Source: Veronia pacifica (GTDB taxonomy: Bacteria > Pseudomonadota > Gammaproteobacteria > Enterobacterales > Vibrionaceae). Taken from it: a stretch of 49,282 nt of DNA. Below, one piece after another: positions 9,476 through 16,893 of the stretch. Location: NCBI RefSeq assembly GCF_001707825.1, contig NZ_LYBM01000039.1, positions 1 through 49,282 on the forward strand, given 5' to 3'. Below the pieces are notes generated by a model. The model saw only the letters and a list, made by a program, of their open reading frames with translations, was not told the DNA's origin and did not search any database. Position 1 is the stretch's first letter; every line of letters begins with the position of its first letter. The position numbers and the translations under genes were made by a program.

Positions 9476-9519
9476 TATTCAAACCAAACGAGTGGTATGT
9501 CACAGGTTATCAAACGCAA

Positions 9520-9798
9520 TTAGATGCGGATGAAGTCCATGTGCATAACTTTTGGCTTGAATGGGTGACGTTGAATGTCCTGAGGCTTCACGTTCACTTC
9601 TTTACCATCGATAACCAAGGTGATTGCTTCGTAGAAGCCTGGCTTATCCATTTGGTTGATAACCTGGTTGTGGTCCAGAGCGACTGCAACTGCTGCTTCT
9701 TTACCGCCGTAGATTACAGCTGGGAATTGGTCAGCGTGACGCAGGCGGCGGCTCGCACCTTTACCCTGCTCAGTACGAACTACTGCTTCAAATTTCAT
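9520..9798 (-). CDS. rplY: 50S ribosomal protein bL25
   Basis: The 92-residue protein is a full-length short-form bL25, the 5S rRNA-binding protein of the large subunit. It shows the family features [17 protein letters not shown] and the C-terminal [20 protein letters not shown]. Gammaproteobacterial bL25 is the short form without the CTC extension. The start is the ATG at 9798. A stable hairpin lies in the leader 33 bases upstream (see separate entry). It is convergent with the DUF1289 gene and read away from radD. Confidence 0.97.
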   Translation of the reverse strand: MKFEAVVRTEQGKGASRRLRHADQFPAVIYGGKEAAVAVALDHNQVINQMDKPGFYEAITLVIDGKEVNVKPQDIQRHPFKPKVMHMDFIRI

Positions 9799-9830
9799 AA
9801 TAAATACTCAATGTATAGAGTTAAAAACAA

Positions 9831-9859
9831 GTACCGCGTTTAGCGACCTAACGTGGTAC
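9831..9859 (-). promoter_or_regulatory. Candidate rplY leader hairpin
   Basis: On the minus strand GTACCACGTT pairs with AACGCGGTAC to form a 10-bp stem with one G-U pair and a 9-base loop, 33 bases before the rplY start codon. There is no T-run, so it is not a terminator. Ribosomal protein mRNA leaders that bind their own product are known in this group of bacteria. This one is a candidate on position and shape only. Confidence 0.5.
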
Positions 9860-10105
9860 CACTTAAAGTGAGCGCGGATACTAACATTGGCCTTATTGAA
9901 TAACAAGCCAATCACCGTTTAAACGAATATTTTTTCATAAATAGCATTCAGTTGCCGCTTATTTATCCAGTTTTTTATTCGTCGGCATCCTAGAACTGTT
10001 ACAGGCACTACGAGGCAATACAGGGACAATAAAAACACACTTCTCGCTATGTTAATGAACATAAAACCGAGCAGTCATTTCCCGTAGTATACCGAGGTCG
10101 TATGG

Positions 10106-10504
10106 ATGAAAGTTTGGATTTATTATCTCAGTGAGCCATTTCATTACCAGCATCAGGCGTTTGGTGATGTTGAGTTCAGTAATGCATGGTTCTCGATTAA
10201 AGATCAGACGCTAACCATACGATCTGGGTATGCGTGGGATGGCGCGACGCCGAAGTGGCAGCCTCTTGGCCTCTTCACTGTCGGGACGCCAGATGGCGCG
10301 TTGCGCTGCGGCCTGCCATGGACGTATCACGCGACCTTGGTACATGATGTATTGTGTCAATTCCGCCATCAGTTACCGTTGAGCAAACAGCAGGTCAATC
10401 AGGTATTTGATGACCAGCTCCGAGAACTTGGTTTTCCCTTACGCGCTCTTTATGTCTGGGCCGTCAATAAGTTTGGTCCACAGGACTTTGGCGGAGCTTC
10501 ATAA
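10106..10504 (+). CDS. DUF1353-like protein
   Basis: The 132-residue soluble protein resembles the DUF1353 family, which is common in phages and bacteria. It has an RSGYAWDGATPKWQPLG segment like the family's GFxTDGASVP, then ATLVHDVLCQF like the conserved HDxLY, and an RALYVWAVNKFG end. The function is unknown. The tryptophan- and aspartate-rich core suggests a compact beta fold. The start is the second of two close ATGs and is not certain. It converges with radD with only 19 bases between them. Confidence 0.6.
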   Translation: MKVWIYYLSEPFHYQHQAFGDVEFSNAWFSIKDQTLTIRSGYAWDGATPKWQPLGLFTVGTPDGALRCGLPWTYHATLVHDVLCQFRHQLPLSKQQVNQVFDDQLRELGFPLRALYVWAVNKFGPQDFGGAS

Positions 10505-10523
10505 CCGAAAAGTAAAATGACGT

Positions 10524-12263
10524 TTAAGTTTCTGGCTGCTCGGTGATATCAAAGATCTTGTCTCTGATTGCCCAGAATCTGCCATTTTTGCGCGCAACTA
10601 CAAAATCCGGTGGACGAAGCCTGTGCTCAGATCGGACAACTTTTGATGGTGCGGTATCAGTGAACGGTCTGTGTCTATCAACAAGATGAGGGTTAATAAA
10701 GCGAGCAAGAAAGTCCTTTTTTTGCTTCTGTGTAGAGAGTTGCCACATTTCATGCACTTCAGCCCCCTCATTGCCTACGTAAGTCACTTTAAGCTGTGGC
10801 TTACCAAATTTGTTTTTCCCCGCTGTCAAATGCATGTCAGTACAACTAAGAATGAGAGCGTCTTTAAGTTTCAGCGCTTCGCGCAGCTTTTTATCAGGGT
10901 CAACCAGTGCATGGTCGCATTGATGGCAGCGGCGGGCAGCAATATCATTGTCTGCACCACACTCATCGCAAAATTTCGCCCGAAAGCGATAACCACAAAT
11001 CTCCCGCTCACCGTCCAATTCAAAAAATCCCTGACAGCGCCGGCCATAATGCTCAATTAAAAAACCATTACTATCCAGCTTTCCCCAGAAATTATTGTTG
11101 AAACCGCATCCGGGGCAGGGAACGGTTACAATCTCACTGTCGCTATCTGGTTTTGGTTCGCCAATCTCTGGCTGATAGAGGTCGTAGACATTACCTGCGT
11201 AGTCAAGAATGAGGCAATCTTCTTTACCGGGCGATAGTCGTAGCCCTCGTCCAGCAATTTGCTGATACAGACTGACCGACTCGGTTGGGCGAAGTATCGC
11301 GATAAGATCGACGTGTGGGGCGTCGAAACCCGTTGTCAGCACTGATACGTTTACCAGAAATTTGATCTTTCGCTGCTTGAAGTCCTGAATAATTTGATCA
11401 CGTTGCTCCTGTGGGGTGTCGCCGATCACCAGGGCAGAATGCTCCGCGGGCAATAACGACAATATTTCTTCGGCATGGCGAACAGTGGCAGCAAATACCA
11501 TGACTCCTTGTCGTTGTTCTGCATATTTTAAGACCTGTTCGATGATCTGTGGCGTCGCCCGGGGAGCATTGGCAATGACCTTATCCATTTCTGCTTCTTT
11601 GTAGTGACCAGTCGATGACGCTTTAAGAGCAGAAAAGTCATAGCTCAGGACCGGTGCGTCAATAAGCTTTGCCTCGGTGAGAAAACCCTCGTCGAGTAAA
11701 AAGCGGATTGGTAGTTCGAAGATACAGTCACGGAAAAACCTTGGGTTCTCGCTTCTGACCCTGCCAGCAGTATGGAACTGATAAATCCAACCCATACCCA
11801 GTCGATAGGGGGTCGCTGTCAGGCCCAGTACTTTTATTCCGGCATTAATACTCTGTAAATGGCTGATCACTTTGCGGTAGCTACTGTCTTTGTCATCGGG
11901 AACCCGATGACATTCATCGATGACCAGTAACGAAAATTCCTCTTTAAATGCATCAAGGTTTCTCACCACCGACTGCACGGATGCAAATACCACTTTGTGA
12001 TGACTTTCCTTTCGACCAAGCCCGGCAGAAAAGATCCCTGCTTCAAGTCCATAACCCTCATACTTTTCATGATTTTGTTCGACCAGCTCTTTGACGTGGG
12101 CGAGAACAAGCACACGCCCCCGAGCGAGCTTTGCCAGTTCAGCAATGACCAGACTTTTACCTGCACCGGTTGGCAAAACAGCAACGGCTGGACTTTGGTG
12201 ATGACGAAAGTAATGAACAACAGCTTTTACAGCGTCAGATTGATATGGACGTAGGGTATACAT
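10524..12263 (-). CDS. radD: RadD (YejH) superfamily 2 helicase-like ATPase
   Basis: The 579-residue protein is near the E. coli RadD length (586) and collinear with it. The Walker A segment is LPTGAGKSLVIAELAKLARG, motif II is DECH and motif III is GLTATPYR. The C-terminal RecA lobe has TTGFDAPHVDLIAILRPTES and QQIAGRGLRLSPGK. A zinc-ribbon region follows (CPGCGF, a C...C pair, CDECG, CHQCD), and the end reads PDFVVARKNGRFWAIRDKIFD. RadD helps DNA repair after radiation and crosslinks and interacts with SSB and RecA. Expressed alone, it follows a terminator for the upstream acetyltransferase gene. Confidence 0.95.
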   Translation of the reverse strand: MYTLRPYQSDAVKAVVHYFRHHQSPAVAVLPTGAGKSLVIAELAKLARGRVLVLAHVKELVEQNHEKYEGYGLEAGIFSAGLGRKESHHKVVFASVQSVVRNLDAFKEEFSLLVIDECHRVPDDKDSSYRKVISHLQSINAGIKVLGLTATPYRLGMGWIYQFHTAGRVRSENPRFFRDCIFELPIRFLLDEGFLTEAKLIDAPVLSYDFSALKASSTGHYKEAEMDKVIANAPRATPQIIEQVLKYAEQRQGVMVFAATVRHAEEILSLLPAEHSALVIGDTPQEQRDQIIQDFKQRKIKFLVNVSVLTTGFDAPHVDLIAILRPTESVSLYQQIAGRGLRLSPGKEDCLILDYAGNVYDLYQPEIGEPKPDSDSEIVTVPCPGCGFNNNFWGKLDSNGFLIEHYGRRCQGFFELDGEREICGYRFRAKFCDECGADNDIAARRCHQCDHALVDPDKKLREALKLKDALILSCTDMHLTAGKNKFGKPQLKVTYVGNEGAEVHEMWQLSTQKQKKDFLARFINPHLVDRHRPFTDTAPSKVVRSEHRLRPPDFVVARKNGRFWAIRDKIFDITEQPET

Positions 12264-12275
12264 AACTATGACTAT

Positions 12276-12299
12276 AAAAAATGGCAGCGCAGGGCTGCC
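12276..12299 (-). terminator. Terminator of the GNAT gene
   Basis: On the minus strand the stem GGCAGC/GCTGCC with loop CCTGC is followed by ATTTTTT. It lies between the acetyltransferase stop and the radD start. Confidence 0.8.
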
Positions 12300-12345
12300 A
12301 AGTTTATCTGAAAGCGTGGATATACGCTAACGGTCTGAATTACAA

Positions 12346-12813
12346 CTAAACGGCGACTCGTTTTGACATAATGCAATGCTGCCTTCTTGGGGTGTAGTCA
12401 AATTGCTCATAAAACTCGCGCGCACCACTGTTTCCAATATTGACTTCCAAGATCACTGCCTGACACTTCCGTTGTTTAACCTTATCTTCAAGTATCGGCA
12501 ATACGTGCGAACCTACTCCCTGTCGGCGCCAAGAACGATTAATAAATATTTGATCTATAACAGCTATCTGACCACCAAACTCAACGCTGAAGCTATAACA
12601 AAGAACGACAAACCCTACTATTTCTTGGTGGCCATCTTGTTCTGCGTGAATGAGAAAAACATCACCATATGAGGGGGAATCCATTAAGAACTCAAAAGCT
12701 TTCTGTGTGTGTTCGGGGTCGAAAGAGAGGGCCTCGTGGTCATGCAGTTCTTTTGATAGTTCTATAAGTTTGTGCATTGAGTCGACAGAAGGCTCTTTCA
12801 GAGAAATATTCAT
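12346..12813 (-). CDS. GNAT family N-acetyltransferase
   Basis: The 155-residue protein has the GNAT fold, with acetyl-CoA pyrophosphate-binding motif A at RRQGVGSHVL after the strand IDQIFI. The LEVNIGNSGAREFYEQFDY segment is motif B. The acceptor substrate cannot be told. It transfers an acetyl group to an amine in most relatives. The start ATG has an AGGAA site. It is a single gene ending in its own terminator before radD. Confidence 0.85.
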   Translation of the reverse strand: MNISLKEPSVDSMHKLIELSKELHDHEALSFDPEHTQKAFEFLMDSPSYGDVFLIHAEQDGHQEIVGFVVLCYSFSVEFGGQIAVIDQIFINRSWRRQGVGSHVLPILEDKVKQRKCQAVILEVNIGNSGAREFYEQFDYTPRRQHCIMSKRVAV

Positions 12814-13247
12814 ACACTATTTCCTAATCGAAGGGTGATAGGTCAGATGCGTGCTGGTTGCACATATAAAAAGACGACTTTCCTGTCAAAAAATTTCAGT
12901 TGTATCTGACACCCATTAGTTATAGAAACTTAGCCCCCAGACTGCAACTCTGGCACCTGTTTCTTTCGCTTTGTTCACCATTTATTCCTCGTCTTTGTGA
13001 TATAGATTTCAATTGCTTAAATACCAATCAAGTTTCATTTATTATCTACTCAAAAGTGTCTGATTTCACATTTTTAACCCTTTTTTCAGTAATGGATATC
13101 TGTATTTTTTCTTATTTTCCTCTCATGTCATCGTTTGGGTGATTTAGTGTTTTTTATTATTAGCAGGTGATGGTGGACAGAAACCGGGTGATCGTCGAGT
13201 AAGAATCAGGTATATATTGCCCCGTCTAAATGAGTACTGGAAAAACG
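12814..13247. other. Noncoding gap between divergent GNAT gene and rsuA
   Basis: No gene is supported here. The stretch is T-rich on the plus strand and carries the two divergent promoters by position. I could not place them with certainty. Confidence 0.5.
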
Positions 13248-13952
13248 ATGATCAGGTTGGATAAATTTCTTTGCGAAACCTTGGGTATAACCCGCAAGCA
13301 AGCTGCCAGGCTTTTAAAAGAAGAGCGTGTCACTTTGGACGGGACGGCGATAAAAAATGGTTCCCTCAAAATTGAGGAAGATGCCGATGTTGAATTCGAT
13401 GGTGTAGCGCTCCGACTCAGCGGCCCGCGATATTTTATGATGAACAAGCCTTCAGGCTATGTTTGCTCCCATGATGATGCTTACAATCCAACTGTATTTA
13501 TCCTTCTTGACGAGATTGGCGCAGAAAAGCTTCACATCGCAGGTCGCCTTGATGGGGATACAACGGGCTTGCTACTTTTAACTGATGATGGCCAGTGGTC
13601 ACACAGAGTGACTTCGCCAAGACATAAATGCGATAAAACTTACAGAGTCTGGTTGGCAGAACCTGCGGCTGCGGACACCGAAAGGCAATTTGCATCGGGC
13701 GTTCAATTGCGTGGTGAAAAAGAGCTGACGCTTCCTGCCCAGATGGAAAGAGTTACCGATGATGAGGTCTTACTCACTATCCATGAAGGTAAATATCATC
13801 AGGTAAAGCGCATGTTTGCAGCTGTCGGTAATAAGGTAGAGGCGTTGCACCGCGAAAGCGTTGGTCAGTTAACGTTGGACCCTGAACTAGAGCCTGGAGA
13901 GTATAGGGCACTTACTGAAGCCGAGGTTGCGTCCTTTCTGGCGACTAAATAA
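13248..13952 (+). CDS. rsuA: 16S rRNA pseudouridine(516) synthase RsuA
   Basis: The 234-residue protein has an N-terminal S4 RNA-binding domain ([19 protein letters not shown]). The catalytic domain has the RluA/RsuA motif [12 protein letters not shown] with catalytic Asp102, then [14 protein letters not shown] and [16 protein letters not shown]. It isomerises U516 of 16S rRNA. The frame opens six codons earlier at 13230. I prefer the ATG at 13248, because it reproduces the family N-terminus and puts the catalytic aspartate at residue 102 as in E. coli, although its GGAAAA ribosome site is weak. The rsuA-bcr order is also found in E. coli. Confidence 0.95.
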   Translation: MIRLDKFLCETLGITRKQAARLLKEERVTLDGTAIKNGSLKIEEDADVEFDGVALRLSGPRYFMMNKPSGYVCSHDDAYNPTVFILLDEIGAEKLHIAGRLDGDTTGLLLLTDDGQWSHRVTSPRHKCDKTYRVWLAEPAAADTERQFASGVQLRGEKELTLPAQMERVTDDEVLLTIHEGKYHQVKRMFAAVGNKVEALHRESVGQLTLDPELEPGEYRALTEAEVASFLATK

Positions 13953-13968
13953 TCCTTCAGCGTCATCT

Positions 13969-14026
13969 GATACGGCGATGAGTGTAAACACGTATTTTAC
14001 AAAATAGGTTTACACAGCGTCGTATC
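13969..14026. promoter_or_regulatory. Long imperfect inverted repeat upstream of bcr
   Basis: A left arm of about 21 bases beginning GATACGGCG pairs with a right arm of 19 bases ending CGTATC, around an 18-base AT-rich loop. The ends (GATACG) and the inner GTGTAAAC block pair perfectly. It has no T-run. It could be an operator or a leader structure for the exporter, or the rsuA 3' end. Confidence 0.4.
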
Positions 14027-14134
14027 AACCGTCGAGAAACGCATTCTTTCCTACTGGGAATTAATCTCATGTTACTATGCAAATAGAAAATTTGTGAGAT
14101 AAGTCTCGCTTCACTTGTCATTTGCAGGATATTC

Positions 14135-15343
14135 ATGACAGCAAAAACGTTAAGTAACCCGTCAGAACAGATGGGTACCTTATTAATTATTATTCTTGGT
14201 GCATTGGCGGCGATCACGCCGCTTGCTATTGATATGTATCTGCCCGCGATGCCGAGTATCGCGGACGATCTTGGCGCAATGTCTGGTGCTGTACAAAGTA
14301 CATTAGCCGCTTACACCGCTGGCTTTGCACTCGGTCAATTAGTTCATGGTCCACTCTCTGACAGCTTAGGCCGTCGAAGAGTGATGTTATCTGGTGTGTT
14401 GATGTTTATGGTGGGGGCTGTTCTTTGTGCTTCTGCTGAAAGCATTGAACAACTGACTATTATCCGTGCCATACAGGGATTTGCAGGCGCAGCCGCAGCC
14501 GTGGTAGTACAGGCCCTTGTTCGTGACCTTTTTGAACGCGAACAATTTTCGCGCACCATGTCTTTTATCACCTTAGTTATGACCCTGGCACCTCTTGTTG
14601 CTCCCATGCTTGGTGGACATTTGGCACTTTGGTTTGGCTGGCGTTCAATTTTCTGGGTACTAGCTGGCTTCGCGGCCATTGTGATTGTGATGGTGTACAT
14701 CGCTATCCCGGAAACTTTAAAGCCTGAAGCTCGCAAGCCACTTAATTTCTCAAGCGTGATGAGAAACTACGCCAAATTACTCAGAAACCGCTCTGTGTTG
14801 GGCTACTTATTGGCATCTGGGTTTTCTTTTGCTGGCATGTTTGCCTTCCTGACCTCAGGGTCATTTGTGTATATCAGCTACTACGGGCTGAGCCCAGACG
14901 CCTTTGGTTACATGTTTGGCTTAAACGTTGTTTGCCTGATCATTATGACGACGATAAATGGACGATTTGTTACCCGCCTTGGCTGCCGCAATATGCTTAT
15001 GATCGGCCTTGGTGTGCAGTTATTCGCTGGGATCACGGTTTTTCTAGCACAACTTTTTAATGCTGGCTTCTGGGGAACAGCGATTCCCGTCATGATGTTT
15101 GTCGGTGGCATTTCTATGGTCGCCAGTAATATCTCGGCCAGTGTGCTTAACGAGTATCCTGATATTGCCGGGACAGCTGCGTCTCTGATGGGAACAATGC
15201 GATTTGGAGTCGGAACTATTATTGGCTTTATCTTATCGTTGATCTCAGCACATTCACCGTGGCCTATGGTTATCGCTATCACAACATGCGGCGTGTTGTC
15301 TTCAGCAAGTTATTGGTTCTTAGCAAGAAAAAATGAAAAGTAA
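14135..15343 (+). CDS. bcr: Bcr/CflA family multidrug efflux transporter
   Basis: The 402-residue major facilitator protein has 12 predicted helices. The N-terminal signature PLAIDMYLPAMPSIADDLG and the motif GPLSDSLGRRRVMLSG identify the Bcr/CflA subfamily of proton-driven exporters (bicyclomycin, chloramphenicol and sulfonamides in studied members). The start ATG has a CAGGA site. It is co-transcribed with the next gene: its TAA stop shares one base with the downstream ATG, which implies translational coupling. The adjacent rsuA matches the E. coli order. Confidence 0.9.
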   Translation: MTAKTLSNPSEQMGTLLIIILGALAAITPLAIDMYLPAMPSIADDLGAMSGAVQSTLAAYTAGFALGQLVHGPLSDSLGRRRVMLSGVLMFMVGAVLCASAESIEQLTIIRAIQGFAGAAAAVVVQALVRDLFEREQFSRTMSFITLVMTLAPLVAPMLGGHLALWFGWRSIFWVLAGFAAIVIVMVYIAIPETLKPEARKPLNFSSVMRNYAKLLRNRSVLGYLLASGFSFAGMFAFLTSGSFVYISYYGLSPDAFGYMFGLNVVCLIIMTTINGRFVTRLGCRNMLMIGLGVQLFAGITVFLAQLFNAGFWGTAIPVMMFVGGISMVASNISASVLNEYPDIAGTAASLMGTMRFGVGTIIGFILSLISAHSPWPMVIAITTCGVLSSASYWFLARKNEK

Positions 15344-15996
15344 TGAGTTACGTTAATGATATACAGCGCCTGGTAAACACGGCGCTTTCTGAGCTACAGC
15401 AGGCGATAGATGAAAAAAAGATTCAACCAAACCCTGTTAGCGAAGAATCTTTTTTGTGTCGATGGTTTGCTCAGGCAATTAAAAAGCACCGCTTTGGAAG
15501 TTCTGTTGCCAATGAGATGACACTTTGGGTTCAGCAAGGCCGTAGCATGGGAAAAAATGCCGACCTCAAAGGTCAATTGCTTCATATCAGTAATGTGTAC
15601 AGGCACTTTTTCTCAGACGATAAATCAGATAGAGCGATAACCCGCGATCAATTGGATGCTCTGATTGATAGTCTTGATGACGGGCAATGGATGGTAAACA
15701 TCCAATATGAAATTAATCGTAAGGTTAAAGTCATTTCAGATGGACAACATTCTTTTGCTATCTGCGCGAAGGCATTAGAAAGTGCGTTTGATGCTGATGG
15801 AAAACTCATTAAACCGCTTAGCTTCTATGTTCGTTGTCCAGAGTCAGAATTTATTGACCTTGCTGTTTCACAGGATATGGCCCTGACGAAAGTGACTGAT
15901 TATAAGTCGATTGTGAAATATCACGCTGAATATCAGCTTTGGCCCGAAAATCGTGCGAATTGCCTCGCAGTTTTGCCCGCTAATATGAAACCTTAA
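15343..15996 (+). CDS. DUF2913 family protein
   Basis: The 217-residue soluble protein resembles the DUF2913 family of vibrios and enterics. The N-terminal half (SYVNDIQRLVNTALSELQQA, FLCRWFAQAIK, ADLKGQLLHISNVY) is helical, and a more beta-rich second half follows. Its role is unknown. It overlaps the bcr stop codon by one base (TAATG), so it is likely made from the same transcript, but this does not prove a link to drug export. Confidence 0.6.
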   Translation: MSYVNDIQRLVNTALSELQQAIDEKKIQPNPVSEESFLCRWFAQAIKKHRFGSSVANEMTLWVQQGRSMGKNADLKGQLLHISNVYRHFFSDDKSDRAITRDQLDALIDSLDDGQWMVNIQYEINRKVKVISDGQHSFAICAKALESAFDADGKLIKPLSFYVRCPESEFIDLAVSQDMALTKVTDYKSIVKYHAEYQLWPENRANCLAVLPANMKP

Positions 15997-16028
15997 CTTA
16001 AAGTCCTTAGAATCAATAACAGAATCTT

Positions 16029-16053
16029 AGCTTACTGGTCTGTCCAGTAAGCT
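16029..16053. promoter_or_regulatory. Perfect 10-bp dyad upstream of the attEFGH-like operon
   Basis: AGCTTACTGG and CCAGTAAGCT flank the 5-base loop TCTGT, with no mismatch. No T-run follows on either strand, and a TATACT hexamer begins at the last base of the dyad. The shape and the ACTGG..CCAGT core resemble TetR-family operators, so an operator is more likely than a terminator. No TetR gene lies nearby. Confidence 0.5.
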
Positions 16054-16221
16054 ATACTTGCCCAATCTCCCGCTTCGTAATGGAAAAATACTCCTACAAC
16101 GTGTAAAAATTAGAAGATGGTCAATGATTATTGTTGGTCTCTTCGTAGGGCAAGGAATGCTGAAACGATCTGAAATTGGATAACGTCCGTTATTCATGTA
16201 AAAAAAAGGACAGAGGAAGTA

Positions 16222-16893
16222 ATGCTTAAGCTGGCCCGTCTGTGTAAAGGGTATCAGGATGGAGAGGAGTTTCATTCGGTACTTCAGGGAGCAGAACTTA
16301 ATTGCCATGAAGGTGATCAAATTGCCTTGATGGGAGAGAGTGGCTCGGGTAAGAGTACACTTTTAAACCTCATCGGTGGATTGGATACTGCCGACAGCGG
16401 TGAAATATGGATTGCTGATAAATCTATGCATGATTTGTCAGAGAGAGCTCGTACTCGCTTTCGTCGGGACAACATCGGCTTTGTCTTCCAGCAGTACAAC
16501 CTTTTACCTACACTTTCGATGGAAGATAACATCCGCTTTTCGCGCCAGCTCAAAGGTCTTGATGACAATGATGGGCTTTGGCGTCAGATTATATCTGCCC
16601 TCGATCTTCGCCCTCTGCTCAAACGCTACCCCGAAGAAGTCTCTGGTGGACAACAACAGAGAGCAGCTATCGCGCGCTCACTCTATATGGAACCCAAGTT
16701 ACTTTTGGCCGATGAGCCAACAGGGAGCCTCGACGAACGAAATGCCGAGGTGGTCATGAAGCTTCTTATTTCCTTGACAAAAACACTAAAATCAACGCTC
16801 GTGGTCGTCACTCACAGCCCTGTAGTCTCCGAGTATTTCGAGCGTAAATATGTTCTTCAGGGTGGTACATTGAATGTTCGCAACAGTCGCTAG
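16222..16893 (+). CDS. ABC transporter ATPase (LolD/MacB-like, AttE-like)
   Basis: The 223-residue nucleotide-binding protein has Walker A GESGSGKST (residues 38-46), the Q-loop in FVFQQYNLLPTLS, signature SGGQQQRAAIARSL and Walker B LLLADEPTGSLD. This is the MacB/LolD subfamily that pairs with FtsX-type permeases and works by mechanotransmission rather than ordinary transport. The start ATG follows GAGGAAG. Its last 20 bases overlap the permease gene, so the two are translationally linked. Confidence 0.9.
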   Translation: MLKLARLCKGYQDGEEFHSVLQGAELNCHEGDQIALMGESGSGKSTLLNLIGGLDTADSGEIWIADKSMHDLSERARTRFRRDNIGFVFQQYNLLPTLSMEDNIRFSRQLKGLDDNDGLWRQIISALDLRPLLKRYPEEVSGGQQQRAAIARSLYMEPKLLLADEPTGSLDERNAEVVMKLLISLTKTLKSTLVVVTHSPVVSEYFERKYVLQGGTLNVRNSR

